A stretch of 64,000 nucleotides of DNA from Polyangia bacterium (GTDB taxonomy: Bacteria > Myxococcota_A > Polyangia > Fen-1088), in the NCBI GenBank assembly GCA_036268875.1, contig DATATI010000001.1:1-64000 (forward strand), in the 5' to 3' direction. The notes below the pieces were generated by a model. It did no database searches, had not been told where the DNA came from, and saw nothing but the letters and a program-made list of their open reading frames with translations. The translations under genes were made by a program, and so were the position numbers. This document shows positions 49,030 to 57,467 of this stretch, piece after piece (the first letter of the stretch is position 1; each line of letters opens with the position of its first letter).

Positions 49030-49596
49030 ATGAAAAACAAGACCACCAAGAGCAACACCTTCTCGGGGATCCTCTTCGCCACGGTCGCTGCCGCGCTGGC
49101 CACCGGTGCCTCCGGCTGCGCCCTCTCGGTCGAGGCCGACGTGCCCGAGATCGAGGTGACCAAGAAAGACATCGCTTTTGCCGGCGTGCCGATCGGCGCC
49201 GCGCTGGGCGACGTGTCCATGACCAAGAGCTTCTCGCAGAAGCACACCGCGCTGGAGCTGCCGCAAGGGCTGACCACCGAGGTGCACGCCATCGGCGTCA
49301 CCCTGACGGCGAAGAGCGGCGTCACCGACTTTAGTTTCATCCATATGCTGCGGCTGACGATGGCCGACGAAAATAACCAGGCCACGTCGGTCGAGCTCAT
49401 CAACTACGAGCAACCGACCAATGCCGCCCCCAGCGCCACGTTGACCATGGTCAGCGCCAACCCGGCCAATGCCCTCAAAGAGTGGATGTCCGATTCGGCC
49501 ATCTTCACCATCGACGTGGCCGGCACCCTGCCCACCGGCGATTGGTCGGCGGACGTCACCATGAAATTCGGCGGCTCGATCAAGTACTCGCGCTAG
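49030..49596 (+). CDS. Predicted lipoprotein
   Basis: The 188-residue product has a basic N-terminus, a hydrophobic stretch and a lipobox-like ASGC (LATGASGCALS). The mature part (VEADVPEIEVTKKDIAFAG, VTLTAKSGVTDFSFIHMLRL, WSADVTMKFGGSIKYS) is beta-rich with no known family. The start ATG is 5 bases after the stop of the beta-barrel gene, so the two are likely co-translated and may work together in the outer membrane. Confidence 0.7.
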   Translation: MKNKTTKSNTFSGILFATVAAALATGASGCALSVEADVPEIEVTKKDIAFAGVPIGAALGDVSMTKSFSQKHTALELPQGLTTEVHAIGVTLTAKSGVTDFSFIHMLRLTMADENNQATSVELINYEQPTNAAPSATLTMVSANPANALKEWMSDSAIFTIDVAGTLPTGDWSADVTMKFGGSIKYSR

Positions 49597-49622
49597 CGCC
49601 GCGCCGGCCGGTCGGCTATACG

Positions 49623-50141
49623 ATGGCGGTGGACTACTTTGCCATCATTCATCAATTCGCCCGCACGCTGAAGAACCTGGACGTCATCTTGGACAAGGCG
49701 GCCAAATCTGCCGAGGGTCGCAAGTTCGACGTGAACAACTTCTTCGCGCATCGCCTTTACCCTGACATGCTGCCGTTCTCGGCCCAGGTCCGCATTGCCT
49801 GCGATTCAGCGAAATCAGCGGCCGCGTTCCTCAGCGGCAAAGAGCCCCCGCCCCATGAAGACAACGAAACCACCGTCGCCGAGCTGCGCGGTCGGATCGC
49901 AAAGTGCGTGGCATATTTGGAGGCCTTCACCGCGGCGGACTTTGCCCGCACCACCAACCAGACCCGCATAGTGCTGCCCAATCGCCCGGGCAAGCATCTG
50001 CTGGCCGACGAATATCTGGTGGCGCGCCAGATCCCGAACTTCTATTTTCACGTCACCACCGCCTACGCGCTGCTGCGCCAGGGCGGCGTCGAGATCGGCA
50101 AGACCGACTTTCTCGGTCCGCTGAACTTCATCCAACCATAA
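49623..50141 (+). CDS. DUF1993 family protein
   Basis: The 172-residue product has the family's core: a helical N-terminus (YFAIIHQFARTLKNLDVIL), MLPFSAQVRIACDSAKSAAAFL, and the conserved ending IPNFYFHVTTAYALLRQGGVEIGKTDFLG. DUF1993 resembles the DinB-like four-helix bundle proteins, whose function is mostly unknown. The conserved His in FYFHVTTAY may bind metal. No signal peptide. It lies 26 bases after the lipoprotein gene. Confidence 0.85.
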   Translation: MAVDYFAIIHQFARTLKNLDVILDKAAKSAEGRKFDVNNFFAHRLYPDMLPFSAQVRIACDSAKSAAAFLSGKEPPPHEDNETTVAELRGRIAKCVAYLEAFTAADFARTTNQTRIVLPNRPGKHLLADEYLVARQIPNFYFHVTTAYALLRQGGVEIGKTDFLGPLNFIQP

Positions 50142-50150
50142 CGCGAATGA

Positions 50151-50438
50151 CTACTTGGCGGGTTTGGCGGCGGCCGGTTTGTCGCCGCCCTTGACCTCGA
50201 CCGTGACGGCGCTCATCCGGTATTCGATGGTCACCTTGGCGCCGACCTTCAGGTCGCCGGTCACCTTGGTGTCCTTCGAGCGGGCGATCTCCCACTTCTC
50301 TTTGCCCTTCTGTACGACGATGGTGTCGTCGCTGACCTCCAGCACCGGGCCGGTCACCTGATAAGTCTTCGGCGCACCGGCGAAGGCGGCGCCGGCGTTC
50401 AGGAACAAAGACAGAGCCAAGACGCTGAGCTGCTTCAT
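50151..50438 (-). CDS. Small secreted OB-fold-like protein (DUF5666-style)
   Basis: The 95-residue product has a signal peptide (MKQLSVLALSLFLNAGAAFA) and a short beta-rich mature domain (VTGPVLEVSDDTIVVQKGKEKWEI, VGAKVTIEYRMSAVTVEV) with an Ala/Lys tail. The pattern resembles DUF5666-type proteins of unknown function. AGGAG precedes the ATG at 50438; the longer frame to 50483 is less likely. It lies 83 bases downstream of the M56 gene on the same strand. Confidence 0.65.
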   Translation of the reverse strand: MKQLSVLALSLFLNAGAAFAGAPKTYQVTGPVLEVSDDTIVVQKGKEKWEIARSKDTKVTGDLKVGAKVTIEYRMSAVTVEVKGGDKPAAAKPAK

Positions 50439-50521
50439 ATCGATCTCCTCACGGGTTCGGTTTCGGTGCGCGCATTTCAGCACAACGCTTTCAGGGACGC
50501 ACGCGCCGACTGCGACCGCGC

Positions 50522-51370
50522 CTACGATCGGACGATGGGCAGCGCCCGCACCACGGCGTCACCGCAAGCGATGCCAATCCCCGCGGCAAGTCCCAAAAGT
50601 GCGATCCCGGCCAACCACCAGATCTGGCGCGCGCGCGCTGGCGGCGGCGCCAACGGTCCCAGCAGACGATGCACGCGTCTCAGCAAGGCGTTCTCCTCAC
50701 CGGTGAGAAAGGCCGCCGCCCGCGGCGCGGCGGTCGCCCGACGCCAGCGAGCGGCACCGACGATGGCGCTGGCCAGATCCGCGCCTCGCACACCGGCGTA
50801 GCGCGCTTCCTCGTCGCGAGCCAGCTCCAGCGCCGTGGCCCACGCTTGCCATCGATCGCGGGCGGCGCGCGCCGGCCATTGCAGATCGGTGGCGATCTGG
50901 GCCAGGAACACCCGCAACGGATCGCGATGGCGCACGTGCGCCTGTTCGTGCGCCTCCGCCGCAGCGACGGCGCGCTCGTCGATGGCGCGTCGGAAATCGT
51001 CGCTGATGATCACCCGCGGCCGCCACAGGCCCACCGCGACGGCGGCGGTTTCGCGTTCGGCGCCGCGCAGCGCTTGCCAGGCCCGCCAGAAGGCGCGCAG
51101 CCACACCAGCGCCACCGGCAGCGAGGTCCACAAAGCCAGCGGCCGTACGATCTCGTCGGTGCGCCCGGGTTCTTGCAACGCCCAGCCGATCAGCAGCGCC
51201 AGGGCCAGCGCCGATGGGATCAGCGGCAACCACAGGCGCCGCCAACAGCGACGTTCCATTTTCTGGCCGCTGGGATCGCTGACCGCGCGGGCCGGCAACG
51301 CGCCGAACAACCACCCCAGCGCGCCGCACGCGCTGAGAGCCAGCGCGCAGAAGACCAGATTACGATCCAT
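50522..51370 (-). CDS. M56 family membrane metallopeptidase (BlaR1-like)
   Basis: The 282-residue product has membrane segments near residues 4-25, 47-70 and 80-100, and a final one near 245-265. The zinc motif HEQAH lies in AAEAHEQAHVRHRDP, followed by ELARDEEARY. In BlaR1/MecR1 systems, the M56 protease is activated by an external signal and cleaves the BlaI-type repressor. Here the sensor part outside the membrane is very short, and no penicillin-binding domain is present. Its start overlaps the end of the BlaI-type gene. Confidence 0.88.
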   Translation of the reverse strand: MDRNLVFCALALSACGALGWLFGALPARAVSDPSGQKMERRCWRRLWLPLIPSALALALLIGWALQEPGRTDEIVRPLALWTSLPVALVWLRAFWRAWQALRGAERETAAVAVGLWRPRVIISDDFRRAIDERAVAAAEAHEQAHVRHRDPLRVFLAQIATDLQWPARAARDRWQAWATALELARDEEARYAGVRGADLASAIVGAARWRRATAAPRAAAFLTGEENALLRRVHRLLGPLAPPPARARQIWWLAGIALLGLAAGIGIACGDAVVRALPIVRS

Positions 51371-51809
51371 CACCCTCGCCCTCGCCGCCGCCCTCGGCCG
51401 GACCCCCCCGGGCCTTCCGTCGCGCCTCCAGCGCCGCCGCCAGATCGTCCAGCAACCGAGGATCGATGGCCTCCACGGCGTCCACCAACATGGCCAGGGC
51501 GGGCCGCGGCTCTTGCCCGAAGAGTCCGTTCAAGGTCTTGGCCACGCGCGCTTGCTCGACCTGCTGGCGCGGGGTGCAGGCGGCGAACACGAATACCCGC
51601 GCCCGCCGTTCGCGCGTCACCAGCCCCTTGGCCTGCAAGCGATCCAGCACCTTGGCGGTGGTGGTATAGACCAGATCCAGCGGAACACCGACGCGATCGT
51701 GAAGGTCCCGCCCGGACAGCGGACCCAGCTCCCACAGCGCGACCAGCACCGCGTATTCCAGCTTGCCGCCCGGGACGGCTGATTGGTCGTCCGTCGTCAC
51801 GACCGCCAC
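51360..51809 (-). CDS. BlaI/MecI/CopY family transcriptional repressor
   Basis: The 149-residue winged-helix regulator has the BlaI-type core (LEYAVLVALWELGPLSGRDLHDRVG, VYTTTAKVLDRLQAKGLVTRERRARVFVF) and a helical C-terminus with a Gly-rich tail. In the family it is inactivated by cleavage by the partner M56 protease. The start is a GTG at 51809. It is encoded just upstream of and overlapping the M56 gene. The target operon is not evident; no beta-lactamase gene is in the window. Confidence 0.88.
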   Translation of the reverse strand: MAVVTTDDQSAVPGGKLEYAVLVALWELGPLSGRDLHDRVGVPLDLVYTTTAKVLDRLQAKGLVTRERRARVFVFAACTPRQQVEQARVAKTLNGLFGQEPRPALAMLVDAVEAIDPRLLDDLAAALEARRKARGGPAEGGGEGEGDGS

Positions 51810-51857
51810 GATAGCACGGCGTCCGCGACGCAGCGCTTGCCGCCCGGCTCTCGTCTT

Positions 51858-52805
51858 CTATCGGCCCATGGCCCAGAGGAGGCCGGGGATGACGTGCTGA
51901 TCCACCAACGGCGGCATCATCCAGATCTCGTTCGAATGCCCCAGCGCCGTGTAGAAGATCCGCCCCGCCCCTTCCTCGCGGTACCACGACACCGGGCGAT
52001 GATCCGACGCGCAGGTCAGGACCACCTGATTGTCCATTCGAAACCGAGTGAACGAATAGATCTCGTCCATCACGTTGAAGTTGGCCGGCAGCATCGCCAC
52101 CGACGGATGATTGCCCTGCTTGGTGCAAGTCGCAGACATGAAGTCGCCCGGGTGACCGGCAAAGTCGGCGCCCAGCAAGCCGACATAGGTTTCGGAGTTG
52201 TCGCTGGGATCGTCGTAGGCGTGAGTGGCGTTTTCGATCCCCACCAGCGCGCCGCCATTTTTCACGTAGGCGGCCAGCGCGTTGATCCCGACGGTGCCGG
52301 GACCGAACGGCTCGCCTGTGGTGGCCAGCAAAATGACCGCGCCGTACGGCGCCAGACCGGCGTCGGTGAACTTGGTCGTGTCCTCGCTGGTCTCGGTGGT
52401 CAACCCGGCCAGCTTGGCCGAACGGCCGATGAAGTCTGCGGCCACCGGGATCGAATCGTGCCGCTGTCCGGTGGTGCGCGTGTAGATGAGCACACGGGTG
52501 GATCGCGCTGCCCCATCGCTGGGCGACGACGCGTCGACCGCCGGCTTCACCGAGGCATCAACGGGCGCGGTTTCGGGCGTCGTCCCGCTGCCCGCGTCGA
52601 CCGGAACCGAATTTCCGCCGCTGCCCGACGGCGAGGTCTCGACCGCCGGCGGGGCTCCTCCATCGGGCATGGACCCAGACGTGCCGCCGCTGCCGCCGTT
52701 GGGCGCACCAGAGTCTATCGGCACCGTCCCCGGTGCCGGCGTTGAAGAGCTGCACGCCCCACCCACCCACGCCGCCAGAATCCAGAAAGCGTAAAGACCC
52801 CGCAT
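51858..52805 (-). CDS. ThuA-like domain lipoprotein
   Basis: The 315-residue product is a lipoprotein (lipobox GGAC) followed by a Ser/Gly/Pro-rich linker (about 20-90). A ThuA-like domain (about 98-315) has RVLIYTRTTGQRHDSI at its start, VILLATTGEPFG, GGALVGIENATHAYDD, RPVSWYREEGAGRIFYTALGH and NEIWMMPPLV. ThuA proteins are glutamine-amidotransferase-like, often tied to trehalose or other sugar use. GGGAGG 7 bases before the ATG supports the start. It lies 41 bases downstream of the cytochrome lipoprotein gene. Confidence 0.85.
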   Translation of the reverse strand: MRGLYAFWILAAWVGGACSSSTPAPGTVPIDSGAPNGGSGGTSGSMPDGGAPPAVETSPSGSGGNSVPVDAGSGTTPETAPVDASVKPAVDASSPSDGAARSTRVLIYTRTTGQRHDSIPVAADFIGRSAKLAGLTTETSEDTTKFTDAGLAPYGAVILLATTGEPFGPGTVGINALAAYVKNGGALVGIENATHAYDDPSDNSETYVGLLGADFAGHPGDFMSATCTKQGNHPSVAMLPANFNVMDEIYSFTRFRMDNQVVLTCASDHRPVSWYREEGAGRIFYTALGHSNEIWMMPPLVDQHVIPGLLWAMGR

Positions 52806-52846
52806 CTGTCGGCCTCCCGGCGCTTGGCGCAACGGAAGGTACAATC

Positions 52847-54874
52847 CTACAGCGAATTCAGGTACGCGACCAGATCGCTGATTTGCGGCTGGGTCAGCTT
52901 TGACGTAGCGCCGTGCTTGTCGCCGCCGCCGCAAGTAGCGGTGAAGCGATCGGCCAGCGTTTGGGCACAGCCGTTGTGCATGTACGGCGCGCGGTAGCTC
53001 AACCCGCGCAGAGTCGGCACCTGAAAGGCCCGGCCGGTTCCCACGTCAACGGTCGTGTTGTTGGTGAAGGCACCGCCAGTGTGGCAACTGACGCACGCGC
53101 TGCTGCTGGTTTGATTAAACACCGTTCGCCCGCGCTCGACTGCGTCCGGATCGGCGGGCGCGTCGTGTGGCAGCGAGGGCACCCGATCGAGCCATTTGCC
53201 GAGGACGTCAATGTGGTCGGCGTCCAACTGCGGTCCGCCCATTCGGCTGACAAAGACCACGTTCATCAGATGGCTCATGTCCGGCAGATCGCCATTCCAG
53301 TGAAACGGCGCCGTGGTGGTCACGCCGCCGCGCAGGTTCTGGGTGCGCCGCGCCTGTGGGACTGATGGATTCGTCGAGTCGACGAACTGCCAGACGCGAC
53401 CGTCATCGCCGCCTTCCGGATGGCACGAAGCGCAGGCGATCCCACCGCCCGCGTTCGCGTGAAAGATGCCGTGCCCGGTGTCGAGGCGACTGTCGCGCGA
53501 TAACAGAATCGGCGCGTCGCCGCTGGTGACGATCTGAATAGTGGCCGGCTCTCGCGTCTGTACCAGGAGATGGCCGGTGGGATCGTACGCCACCGCCACC
53601 GCCTCACCGGTCGGCTGGGTGATGAAGCTGACCGTGTCGGACAGGACGTCGCCCGGCTGGCGCGCCGGCGGCGGGGTCATCATCGTGGTCATGGTAGGCG
53701 GCCCTGAAACGGTGGTGCCACCGCAGCCGCCGTTGTCGACGGGGTTCATCACGTTCGTCATGTCCATCATCACCACTTGCCCCTCCGACGGACCTTGCCG
53801 TGACTGGCGCGCGTTGCCGGCAGAGATCAGCGCCGCCTGCTTGCGATCCGGCGACACCGCCAGATCCACCGGCAGCACCGCCTGCGAGACCGCCGCCGAC
53901 GGCACCGGCGAGCCCAGCGGACCGACGTTGCTGACCGCGCTTTGCACGATGCTGGAGCAACCACCCCCTTCATAGCCACCCGGCTGCGTGTCGACGACGC
54001 CGGTGCTGGCGCGCTGGTGCACCATCAAGGTGTTGCCGGGCGAGAGCTGAACCAAACGCCAGGCCACCGACGGTTCCATCTTCACCATCGGCGGACCGGA
54101 CATGGTTTTGAAAATGGCGTTCGACGACGGCGGCGTCGTTCGTTGGGTGATCACGCCTTGCTGGTTCACCGACAGGACCTGGGCGCTGCGGAACCGACTG
54201 ACCAGCAACGTGTCGCCATCGACGACCACGTCACGTAGATCGCTGTCCAAAGTCAGACGACGGGTGATGGCGCCATCGGGCGCGGGCGCCAGCGAGACCA
54301 GCGTGCCGTCGGCGCAGGCCACATGAAGCAAGTCCTGTTTGGCATCATAGGCCACGCCGCGCGGCGTGGCGCAGACAGCGCGCCGGCCGGTGATCGTCCC
54401 CGCCGTCGGATCCAGCGTGACCAGCGCGCCGCCTCGGCGCAGGACCACGTGCACGCGACCGGCGGCATCCTGTTCGACGCGGCCGGGTTCATCGCCCGGT
54501 TGCAGCGGCAACGTGGCGACCAGCGTCTCCTTGCGATAGTCGACAACGTAAATCTGGTCGCGATCGGGATCGGAGGCGACCGCCGTGCGGCCATCGGCGA
54601 GAACGCGCAACGTGCCGCCGCTAATCGCCGGGATCGCTTGCAGGGCGCTGTGCGCGTCTTCGAAAGAAGGCTGCAGTCCGAAGGGTGTCCTGACGCCGGG
54701 GGGGACTGGCCCCTGGTCGGGCGGGGGCGGCTGTTCAGTGACGGTGGCGGTGGAACCGTTGACGCCGGGAATGCAGCCCGAGACCAGCGCTGCGGCGATC
54801 AAACCACCACCCGCGCAAGCGGCCCGCTGCAACCGCGCTGACACCGTCGGGCCCACCTTCGCCGTTGATCGCAT
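52847..54874 (-). CDS. Lipoprotein with beta-propeller and di-haem cytochrome c peroxidase-like domain
   Basis: The 675-residue product has a lipobox in LVSGC, a disordered stretch, a YVTN/WD-like beta-propeller (about 65-430; IYVVDYRKETLVATLPLQPGDE and similar repeats), and a C-terminal cytochrome region with two haem motifs, CASCH (near 481) and CVSCH (near 598). TAPFHWNGDLPDMSHLMNVV and ALRGLSYRAPYMHNG-like text (PTLRGLSYRAPYMHNGCAQT) resemble di-haem peroxidases (MauG/CcpA-like). It is probably periplasm-facing. It is encoded with a ThuA lipoprotein and a membrane protein. Confidence 0.82.
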   Translation of the reverse strand: MRSTAKVGPTVSARLQRAACAGGGLIAAALVSGCIPGVNGSTATVTEQPPPPDQGPVPPGVRTPFGLQPSFEDAHSALQAIPAISGGTLRVLADGRTAVASDPDRDQIYVVDYRKETLVATLPLQPGDEPGRVEQDAAGRVHVVLRRGGALVTLDPTAGTITGRRAVCATPRGVAYDAKQDLLHVACADGTLVSLAPAPDGAITRRLTLDSDLRDVVVDGDTLLVSRFRSAQVLSVNQQGVITQRTTPPSSNAIFKTMSGPPMVKMEPSVAWRLVQLSPGNTLMVHQRASTGVVDTQPGGYEGGGCSSIVQSAVSNVGPLGSPVPSAAVSQAVLPVDLAVSPDRKQAALISAGNARQSRQGPSEGQVVMMDMTNVMNPVDNGGCGGTTVSGPPTMTTMMTPPPARQPGDVLSDTVSFITQPTGEAVAVAYDPTGHLLVQTREPATIQIVTSGDAPILLSRDSRLDTGHGIFHANAGGGIACASCHPEGGDDGRVWQFVDSTNPSVPQARRTQNLRGGVTTTAPFHWNGDLPDMSHLMNVVFVSRMGGPQLDADHIDVLGKWLDRVPSLPHDAPADPDAVERGRTVFNQTSSSACVSCHTGGAFTNNTTVDVGTGRAFQVPTLRGLSYRAPYMHNGCAQTLADRFTATCGGGDKHGATSKLTQPQISDLVAYLNSL

Positions 54875-54919
54875 CGCTGACCTCCGCGGACCAGTCTAAC
54901 GCCGTTTTGCTATCGCCAA

Positions 54920-56347
54920 TCAGAAACCAGCACCCAGCGTGACACCGCGCACGCCCCCCGGCCCCAGCATCGGAAGCAGGCTGTAATGAAGCTCGTCAGC
55001 GTCGCGCCCGGCCCCTTCGGTGGCGACCCTGGTCGGGCGATCGTCCAGCATCAGGTAACTCGCCGTCAGGCCGCCCGCAGCGCCCAGCGTGGCCGCCACC
55101 AAGAACGGGCGTTCCGACCAGTCTCGCGGCGACACCAGATAAAGAAGTCCGGCCGCGGCCAGCCCGCCCGCCGCGGTGCTGAGATCGACCAGCACCGATT
55201 GCCCGACGGAGAAACTGGTGCGGGCCACCAATCGATCGCCGATCACCGTCCCGGCCAGGCCGGCGACCATGATCGTCACCGCCGTTTGTCGGTTCCGCGC
55301 GTTGAAACCATCGGCGGCGGCGATGCCGGCTAGGACCCCGACCAGGCCGGACGTTCGCATGACCTCGGCGTCGCCCCAGGTGTTGTCGCGATCGCTGGCC
55401 AGCCAGTATCCGCCCGCCAGGCCGGCGGTGGTGCCCAGCAAGGCGCTGGCGCTGATCCGGCGCGCCTGCCCGTCACGCGAATTGGCGTCGTCATTGAACC
55501 CGAACAAATATGCGAACCCGAACCCCAGACCCAGGCCGAAATCACCGCCCACGCCGACGGTGTGCGCCTGGCCAGGGGACAGCTTCGCGCGTTCGGCCAG
55601 GACCGTGCCGGTGGTCAAGCCAAGGAGGCTGCCGACCAACAGGCTGCCTGCGAAGACGCTGTACTGGTTGCTGCTGGAAACGTCGCCAGCGACCAGCGCA
55701 GCCATCAACTGCCCGAGATAAGCGCCGCGGGTTCCTGCCCAGAACGCCAGGTTGGCCTGCCCGGCCGACACGTCGTCACCGCGGGTGGCGAGAAACGGCA
55801 GCAGAAAACTGCTGGCCGCGCCGACCATGTACAGGCCCACGAACGTGCGCGGCGATTCGCCGGTGCGCACGCCCAGCGCGCCCGGCAGGGTCCAACCGTA
55901 AAGACCGAGGCCCAGCAGCGAAGTCGTCAGCAGGAACGGAATGTGGCCCGTGTTGTCGGTGGCAACGACCGGTGCCGCGGCAGGCGCGGTGGACGGAAGG
56001 GGCGCGGCAGCGACGGGATTCACCGGCCCGGGCGGTGGCACTGCCGCCTGGCGGGCCAGGCGCAAGGCATGCACCCGCGCCGCGAACGAAGCGGCCACGG
56101 CGCGCGCCGCCGGATCACCGCCCAGGCCGGCGGCATAGGCGAAAGCATTTTCCGCGTTGAAGAGGTCGCCGGCCACCAGAGCCCTGAAGGCGATATCGAA
56201 GACCACCTCGCGCTGAACAGCGGCAGCGTCAGACGGGGCCGGCGCGGGTGTGGACGGCGGCGAATCGTCAGCGGCCAGAACAGGCGACGCGAGCAAGAGG
56301 TTCGCGACGGCTGCACCCGCGAGGACCAAGCTGACGTGGATTCGCAC
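54920..56347 (-). CDS. Polytopic Gly/Ala-rich membrane protein of unknown family
   Basis: The 475-residue product has a signal peptide (ending SPVLA), an N-terminal helical pair (about 40-90), a Pro/Ala linker, and then about ten Gly/Ala-rich hydrophobic segments (about 140-460) separated by short loops (SLLGLGLYGWTLPG, GFGFAYLFGFNDD). It could be an inner-membrane or barrel-type envelope protein. I do not recognise it. It lies 45 bases upstream of the cytochrome gene on the same strand, so the three genes may form one operon. Confidence 0.6.
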   Translation of the reverse strand: MRIHVSLVLAGAAVANLLLASPVLAADDSPPSTPAPAPSDAAAVQREVVFDIAFRALVAGDLFNAENAFAYAAGLGGDPAARAVAASFAARVHALRLARQAAVPPPGPVNPVAAAPLPSTAPAAAPVVATDNTGHIPFLLTTSLLGLGLYGWTLPGALGVRTGESPRTFVGLYMVGAASSFLLPFLATRGDDVSAGQANLAFWAGTRGAYLGQLMAALVAGDVSSSNQYSVFAGSLLVGSLLGLTTGTVLAERAKLSPGQAHTVGVGGDFGLGLGFGFAYLFGFNDDANSRDGQARRISASALLGTTAGLAGGYWLASDRDNTWGDAEVMRTSGLVGVLAGIAAADGFNARNRQTAVTIMVAGLAGTVIGDRLVARTSFSVGQSVLVDLSTAAGGLAAAGLLYLVSPRDWSERPFLVAATLGAAGGLTASYLMLDDRPTRVATEGAGRDADELHYSLLPMLGPGGVRGVTLGAGF

Positions 56348-56440
56348 TTGCCGCTAACATAACGTGGCTGGCGATCTTATGGCCAGGGTGGAACCGCCGG
56401 TGCCGGCAACGCGCGGCGGTCGTAAGATGGCCCGGCGATC

Positions 56441-57421
56441 ATGAGCCGCTCCCGAGCGCCTTCGTCGTCGAGTCCCGCGCTGCCGGATTTTGTCCCGCAG
56501 CTGGCCACGCTGGCCAAGGATCCACCGACCGGCGACGACTGGCTGCACGAACAAAAGCTGGATGGTTATCGCATCGGCTGCCGCGTCGACGACGGGAAGG
56601 TGCGGCTTTTCAGCCGGGCCGGCCTGGATTGGACCGCCAAGTTTCCCGGGATCCGCGAGGCTGCCCAACGCTTACCGGTCGAGCAGGCCTTGCTGGACGG
56701 CGAGGCGGCGGCGGTGTTGCCAAGCGGCCTCACCAGCTTTCAGGCGCTGCAAAATTCATTTCGTGGCGACGCCAGCGTGCCGGTGATCTACTTCGCGTTC
56801 GATCTTTTGTTCTGGAACGGCCGCGACGTGGGCGGGCAGCCGTTGCACCAGCGCAAAGCGCTTTTGAAACGGCTGCTGGATGCCAACGGGGGCAACGTCA
56901 TTCGCTATTCGGATCATGTCGTGGGAGACGGGGCAGCGTTTTTGCGCGCCGGTTGCCGCATGGGCATGGAAGGCATCGTCAGCAAGCGCCAGGACCAGGC
57001 GTACACCCCCGGCCGAAACAGCGGCTGGTTGAAGATCAAATGCATCAAACGGCAAGAGCTGGTGATCGGCGGCTTCACCGATCCAGAAGGATCGCGGCGC
57101 GGGATCGGGGCGCTGCTGGTCGGCTATTACGACGACGACAAACGGCTGGTGTTCGCCGGACGCGTCGGCACCGGCTTCACCGAACAGGTGACGCTGGATC
57201 TGCGGCGGCAGCTGGACGCGCTGGAACGCCAGCAGCCGACGTTCGTCGCCGGACCGCTTTCGGGATTGCCCAAAAAAGGGCTGCACTGGACCAAGCCGAC
57301 GCTGGTGTGCGAGGTGGCGTTCGCCGAATGGACCGGCGACGGCAGCCTGCGCCACCCGTCGTTCCAGGGACTGCGCCTGGACAAAAAGCCGACGGACGTG
57401 GTGCGCGAAGTCCCCGGCTAA
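56441..57421 (+). CDS. ATP-dependent DNA ligase (LigD ligase-domain type)
   Basis: The 326-residue product has the nucleotidyltransferase motif EQKLDGYR with the catalytic Lys at residue 39, DGEAAAVL, YFAFDLLFWNGRD, GMEGIVSKR and WLKIKC, followed by an OB-fold domain. This matches the ligase domain of LigD, which acts in non-homologous end joining. Polymerase and nuclease domains are missing and no ku gene is near. A stand-alone ligase may act with a separate Ku elsewhere. It lies 46 bases upstream of the polyphosphate kinase gene. Confidence 0.92.
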   Translation: MSRSRAPSSSSPALPDFVPQLATLAKDPPTGDDWLHEQKLDGYRIGCRVDDGKVRLFSRAGLDWTAKFPGIREAAQRLPVEQALLDGEAAAVLPSGLTSFQALQNSFRGDASVPVIYFAFDLLFWNGRDVGGQPLHQRKALLKRLLDANGGNVIRYSDHVVGDGAAFLRAGCRMGMEGIVSKRQDQAYTPGRNSGWLKIKCIKRQELVIGGFTDPEGSRRGIGALLVGYYDDDKRLVFAGRVGTGFTEQVTLDLRRQLDALERQQPTFVAGPLSGLPKKGLHWTKPTLVCEVAFAEWTGDGSLRHPSFQGLRLDKKPTDVVREVPG

Positions 57422-57467
57422 CCACCGAGGGGCCGGCGACGGCGCGCGTGCTATCGTCGTCCTCGCC

